Source of the DNA: Alphaproteobacteria bacterium
GTDB taxonomy: Bacteria > Pseudomonadota > Alphaproteobacteria > CACIAM-22H2
Direction of reading: 5' to 3'
Assembly: GCA_947500965.1 (NCBI GenBank)
Contig: CANMWW010000066.1
Coordinates: 1-8,404, forward strand
DNA length: 8,404 nt
Position numbers and translations under genes: made by a program. Below, one piece after another: positions 5,849 to 8,404 of the stretch (positions within the stretch are counted from its first letter, which is position 1; every line of letters starts with the position of its first letter). A model generated the notes under the pieces. That model searched no databases, was not told where the DNA came from, and worked only from the letters and a program-made list of their open reading frames with translations.

Positions 5849-7015
5849 GCGCTTCAGCCCGCGGCGCTCGGCGCAGCCCTCGACGAAGCCGCCGAGCACC
5901 TTGAACAGCTCGGGCTCGTCGAGCAGGAACGCGTCGTGGCCCTTGTCGGTGGGGATCTCGACGAAGCTCACGTTCGCCGCCGCGGCGTTGAGCGCGTGCA
6001 CGAGGGCGCGGCTCTCCGAGGTGGGGAACAGCCAGTCCGAGGTGAAGCTGACGACGCAGAAGCGCGCGCGGCTGCCGCGGAAGGCGTTGGCGAGCTGGCC
6101 GCCGAAGTCGCGCGCGAGGTCGAAGTAGTCCATGGCGCGCGTGATGTAGAGGTAGGAATTCGCGTCGAACCGCTCGACGAAGGTCGAGCCCTGGTGGCGC
6201 AGGTAGCTCTCGACCTGGAAGTCGGCGCCGAAGCCGTAGCTCAGCGCGTCGCGGTCCTGCAGGTTCCGGCCGAACTTGCGGTGCAGCGCGGTCTCCGACA
6301 GGTAGGTGATGTGCGCCGCCATGCGGGCCACGGCGAGGCCGCGATGCGGGCGCGTGCCGCGCTCGGCATAGGCGCCGCCGCACCATTCGGGGTCGGCCAT
6401 GATCGCCTGGCGGCCCACCTCGTGGAACGCGATGTTCTGCGCGGAGTGGCGCGCCGCCGTCGCGATCGGCATCGCCGAGAACACCATCTCGGGATGCGCC
6501 GTCGCCCATTGCAGCACCTGCATGCCACCCATCGAGCCGCCGACGACGCAGAACAGGCTCTCGATGCCCAGGGATTCGACGAGGCGCTTCTGGGCGCGGA
6601 CCATGTCGCCGATGGTGATGACGGGGAAGGACAGGCCGTAGGGCCTGCCCGTCGCCGGGTCGGCCTCCTTCGGCCCCGTCGTCCCCATGCAGCCGCCGAT
6701 CACGTTGGCGCAGATGACGAAGAACCGGTCGGTGTCGAGCACGCGGCCCGGGCCGACCAGCGTCTCCCACCAGCCGGGCTTTCCGGTCACGGGATGGGTC
6801 TCGGCGACGAACTGGTCGCCCGTGAGGGCGTGGCAGACCAGCACCGCGTTGGCCTTGCGCTCGTCGAGCCGGCCATAGGTGCGATAGGCGATGGTCACCG
6901 GGCCCAACCGCCCGCCATTGTCGAGCGGCAGGGGATCGTCCGCCGGGATGACGAAACGCTCCCCCGGCAGGACCGGCGGCGGCGTGAGCGAAATCTTCGG
7001 CGAAGAAATCGTCAT
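5846..7015 (-). CDS. metX: Homoserine O-acyltransferase (MetX, homoserine O-acetyltransferase family)
   Basis: A 389-residue alpha/beta-hydrolase that transfers an acyl group, conventionally acetyl from acetyl-CoA, to homoserine as the first committed step to methionine. Motifs seen: LDNGGRLGPVTIAYRTYG (31-48), VLVCHALTGDQ (58-68), NVIGGCMGTTGP (104-115), the nucleophile elbow GGSMGGMQ with Ser161, SDWLFP with catalytic Asp327, and DKGHDAFL with catalytic His360. Length is typical. The ATG at 7015 was preferred over in-frame GTGs up to 7069 because the longer form adds 18 poorly recognisable residues and would overlap the likely promoter; neither choice has a strong Shine-Dalgarno, so the start is less certain than the rest. 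Some MetX-type enzymes use succinyl-CoA, and I cannot settle that by eye. It pairs with metW and is divergent from the chorismate mutase gene. Confidence 0.95.
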   Translation of the reverse strand: MTISSPKISLTPPPVLPGERFVIPADDPLPLDNGGRLGPVTIAYRTYGRLDERKANAVLVCHALTGDQFVAETHPVTGKPGWWETLVGPGRVLDTDRFFVICANVIGGCMGTTGPKEADPATGRPYGLSFPVITIGDMVRAQKRLVESLGIESLFCVVGGSMGGMQVLQWATAHPEMVFSAMPIATAARHSAQNIAFHEVGRQAIMADPEWCGGAYAERGTRPHRGLAVARMAAHITYLSETALHRKFGRNLQDRDALSYGFGADFQVESYLRHQGSTFVERFDANSYLYITRAMDYFDLARDFGGQLANAFRGSRARFCVVSFTSDWLFPTSESRALVHALNAAAANVSFVEIPTDKGHDAFLLDEPELFKVLGGFVEGCAERRGLKR

Positions 7016-7147
7016 GCGCGGGGAAATTGCTAAGGGACGGTGAAAGGGCCGGAAGGATTGCACCCCCACCCCCAGCGTTCAAGGCCAGCATTTGCTTTCG
7101 TCGTGGCTTGCGGATATCTCGGGGCGGCAGCGAAATCCGCATGGCCC
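7016..7147. promoter_or_regulatory. Divergent promoter region between metX and chorismate mutase
   Basis: This 132-base gap is noticeably less GC-rich than the flanking genes. For metX (minus strand), TTGAAC (7082-7077) and AATCCT (7059-7054), 17 bases apart, form a plausible -35/-10 pair, giving a leader of about 30 bases. For chorismate mutase (plus strand), TTGCTT (7092-7097) and TATCTC (7115-7120), also 17 bases apart, are weaker candidates. Each hexamer matches the sigma-70 consensus at only three or four positions. I looked for a SAM-II-type riboswitch before metX and saw none; the predicted leader is too short for one. Confidence 0.38.
7109..7141. repeat. Inverted repeat upstream of chorismate mutase start
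   Basis: TGCGGAT (7109-7115) and ATCCGCA (7135-7141) are perfect 7-base inverted repeats separated by 19 bases, ending six bases before the chorismate mutase ATG. They overlap the weak -10 candidate and would flank the ribosome-binding region. This could be a split operator or an mRNA hairpin limiting initiation; chance is also possible. Confidence 0.35.
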
Positions 7148-7993
7148 ATGGACGAGACGCCAAGACCGCTTGACGACATACGACGCGAGATCGACGCGCT
7201 GGACCATCGCATCCACGACGCGCTGATGGCGCGCGCCGCACTCGTCGCCGGCGTGCGGCGGGCCAAGGGCACCGGCGGCGCGATCCTGCGCCCGGGCCGC
7301 GAGGCGGCGGTGCTGCGGCGCCTCGTCGCGCGCCACCACGGCGACATGGACCCCAGCGTCGTGGTGCGGATCTGGCGCGAGATCATGACCGCGTCGAGCC
7401 GCCAGCAGGGGCCTTTCTCCGTCGCGGTGGCCAGCGCGGCCGCCGGTGGCGCGGGCATCGAGCTCGCGCGCGACCATTTCGGGATGCTGACCGCGCTGCA
7501 GCCCTCGTCCTCCATCGCGCAGGCCATCCGCGCGGTGACCGAGAACCGCGCCCAGGTCGCGCTCGTGCCGCTCGCCGAGGACATGCCCGACGATCCGTGG
7601 TGGCGCAGCCTCGGCACGGGTCCGGAGCCGCGCCTGGTCGTGATCGCGCGCCTGCCCTTCGCGCGCGACCACCGCGCGGGCGCCGCGCTGCTCGTCGGCC
7701 GCCAGGACTTCGATCCCTCGGGCGAGGACCGCGGCTTCGTCATCGCCGAGACGCGCGCCGAGATCAGCCAGGCCCGGCTGCGCGTGGCGCTCGAGAAGCA
7801 CGGCCTCGCCGTGACGGGATTCCCCGCGTCGATCGACGATCCCGGCGGCGGCTCGCTGCAGCTGGTCGAGGTCGCCACCTATGTCGAGCCTGGCGACCCG
7901 CGCCTCGCCGCCGCCGCCGCCGAGGCCGCGGAGCATGCCAGCCTGCGCGTCGCGGGCGGCTACGCGGTGCCGCTCGACCTGCCGCGCGGCTGA
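7148..7993 (+). CDS. Chorismate mutase (AroQ) with degenerate prephenate dehydratase/ACT-like C-terminus
   Basis: A 281-residue cytoplasmic protein. Residues 1-88 form an AroQ helical chorismate mutase domain, which converts chorismate to prephenate. Active-site equivalents of the E. coli enzyme are visible: Arg12 (DDIRREIDALD), Arg29, Lys40 (RRAKG), Arg51-Glu52 (RPGREAAVL) and Gln86/Gln87. Residues 90-171 resemble a prephenate dehydratase domain in outline (LARDHFG, then AVTENRAQVALVPLAED where PIENS is expected). The essential TRF motif reads PRL (161-163), so dehydratase activity is unlikely. Residues 195-275 recall an ACT domain (LRVALEKHGLAVTGFPASI, EVATYVEPGDPRL, VAGGYAVP). Start: ATG 7148, the first in-frame ATG; the AroQ domain follows, but no clear Shine-Dalgarno is seen, and an out-of-frame ATG lies at 7141. 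It precedes hisC by 57 bases and is divergent from metX. The domain comparison is my reading, not a profile result. Confidence 0.88.
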   Translation: MDETPRPLDDIRREIDALDHRIHDALMARAALVAGVRRAKGTGGAILRPGREAAVLRRLVARHHGDMDPSVVVRIWREIMTASSRQQGPFSVAVASAAAGGAGIELARDHFGMLTALQPSSSIAQAIRAVTENRAQVALVPLAEDMPDDPWWRSLGTGPEPRLVVIARLPFARDHRAGAALLVGRQDFDPSGEDRGFVIAETRAEISQARLRVALEKHGLAVTGFPASIDDPGGGSLQLVEVATYVEPGDPRLAAAAAEAAEHASLRVAGGYAVPLDLPRG

Positions 7994-8012
7994 GTCGCTC
8001 GCGCGTCGCGCC

Positions 8013-8054
8013 ATGACTTCCCGCAGACCCCGGACAAGGGTGACCACGCCATGA
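8013..8054 (+). other. Possible 13-codon upstream ORF overlapping the hisC start
   Basis: ATG 8013 opens a frame for MTSRRPRTRVTTP that ends at TGA 8052-8054, overlapping the hisC ATG (8051-8053) as ATGA. It has no Shine-Dalgarno and no His, Phe or Tyr codons, so it is not a classical attenuation leader. The exact overlap would permit reinitiation into hisC. It may well be accidental. Confidence 0.2.
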
Positions 8055-8404
8055 CCTCTCCCGTTCCCCGCCCCGGCGTGATGGAGATCGAGCCCTATGT
8101 CGGCGGCAAGTCCTCCGTCGCCGGCGCCGCGCGCGTGATCAAGCTCTCCTCGAACGAGGGCGCGCTGGGCCCGAGCAGGCGGGCGATGGAGGCCTACGCG
8201 GCCCAGGCCGCCAGCCTGCACCGCTATCCCGATGGCGGCGCGTCCGCGCTGCGCGATGCGATCGCGCGTCGCTTCGGCCTCGACCCCGCGCGCGTCGTCT
8301 GCGGCGCGGGATCCGACGAGCTCATCGCGCTGCTGGTGAAGGCCTATGCCGGCCCCGGCGACGAGGTGCTCTACAGCCAGTACGGCTTCGTCATGTACCC
8401 GATC
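8051..8404 (+). CDS. hisC: Histidinol-phosphate aminotransferase, N-terminal fragment
   Basis: An open frame of 118 codons from ATG 8051 to the window edge, which cuts the gene at about one third of its usual length of roughly 360 residues. It opens RPGVMEIEPYVGGKSSV, followed by VIKLSSNEGALGPS (the family's KL.SNE..LGPS), LHRYPDGGASALRDAIARRFG and VVCGAGSDELIALLVKAYAGPGDEVLYSQYGFVMYP. These are the fold-type I PLP aminotransferase blocks of HisC. The PLP-binding lysine lies beyond the edge. HisC enzymes transaminate imidazole-acetol phosphate for histidine, and some also handle aromatic oxo acids. Position next to chorismate mutase, rather than his genes, favours a Phe/Tyr role here. Start: AAGGG (8036-8040) lies ten bases upstream. 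I would expect prephenate/arogenate dehydrogenase (tyrA) just beyond the window. Confidence 0.95.
   Translation, partial: MTSPVPRPGVMEIEPYVGGKSSVAGAARVIKLSSNEGALGPSRRAMEAYAAQAASLHRYPDGGASALRDAIARRFGLDPARVVCGAGSDELIALLVKAYAGPGDEVLYSQYGFVMYPI

Noticed and set aside
7016..7147. SAM-II riboswitch or other leader RNA upstream of metX
   Set aside because: SAM-II elements are known before metX/metA genes in alphaproteobacteria, so I checked the minus-strand leader. I see no matching pseudoknot pattern, and the predicted leader is only about 30 bases.
7911..7926. GCC-repeat tract near the end of the chorismate mutase gene
   Set aside because: It encodes an alanine run in the ACT-like helix (AAAAAEAAEH) and is a common codon-bias effect rather than a repeat element.
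7079..8221. 380-codon minus-strand frame across chorismate mutase and hisC
   Set aside because: It is antisense to two genes with clear family motifs and shows no recognisable domain.
1..8404. Mobile elements, CRISPR arrays, tRNA/rRNA genes, toxin-antitoxin or defence modules
   Set aside because: Both strands were read for transposase-like proteins, regularly spaced repeats, tRNA-like cloverleafs and small paired genes; none was found, and composition is uniform apart from the metX intergenic region.

Overview
This window looks like chromosomal DNA from a high-GC alphaproteobacterium, probably in or near Rhodospirillales. G and C dominate third codon positions throughout. The gene arrangement also fits: metX-metW divergent from a chorismate mutase-hisC pair, and gloB beside a divergent methyltransferase with a degenerate SAM motif. 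I recognise both from general knowledge of alphaproteobacterial genomes and could not check them by search. I see no insertion sequence, CRISPR array, tRNA, rRNA or phage gene. The window is densely packed housekeeping and stress-metabolism DNA cut at both ends.

Layout. (1) Bases 1-198 hold the 3' end of a plus-strand flavocytochrome c sulfide dehydrogenase flavoprotein gene, followed by a GC hairpin and an AhpD/carboxymuconolactone-decarboxylase family gene (274-666). (2) Bases 677-4333 hold a four-gene minus-strand operon, read right to left: a CvrA/NhaP2-type cation/proton antiporter, gloB (glyoxalase II), a YibF-like glutathione S-transferase and a DUF985 cupin. Two of its three junctions are 4-base start/stop overlaps. 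(3) A divergent plus-strand methyltransferase-like gene occupies 4433-5185. (4) A minus-strand metX-metW pair (5199-7015) starts methionine synthesis from homoserine; the two genes share one base. (5) A plus-strand chorismate mutase gene (7148-7993) carries a long C-terminal half that looks like a decayed prephenate dehydratase plus ACT domain. It is followed by the start of hisC (8051 to the window edge).

How the genes work together. The minus operon joins glutathione-linked electrophile removal (GloB, GST) to a cation/proton antiporter. That resembles the glyoxalase-Kef logic of enteric bacteria but uses a different antiporter family. The right end groups amino-acid biosynthesis: homoserine activation for methionine on one strand, and chorismate to prephenate plus a HisC-type aminotransferase, probably used for aromatic amino acids, on the other. 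Convergent gene pairs are separated by only 10-13 bases, and both junctions carry a perfect GC stem whose TCAG loop contains the minus-strand stop codon.

No wholly new system is evident. The best leads are the antiporter-glyoxalase operon, the decayed PheA-like C-terminus of the chorismate mutase, and the stop-codon-in-loop hairpins.
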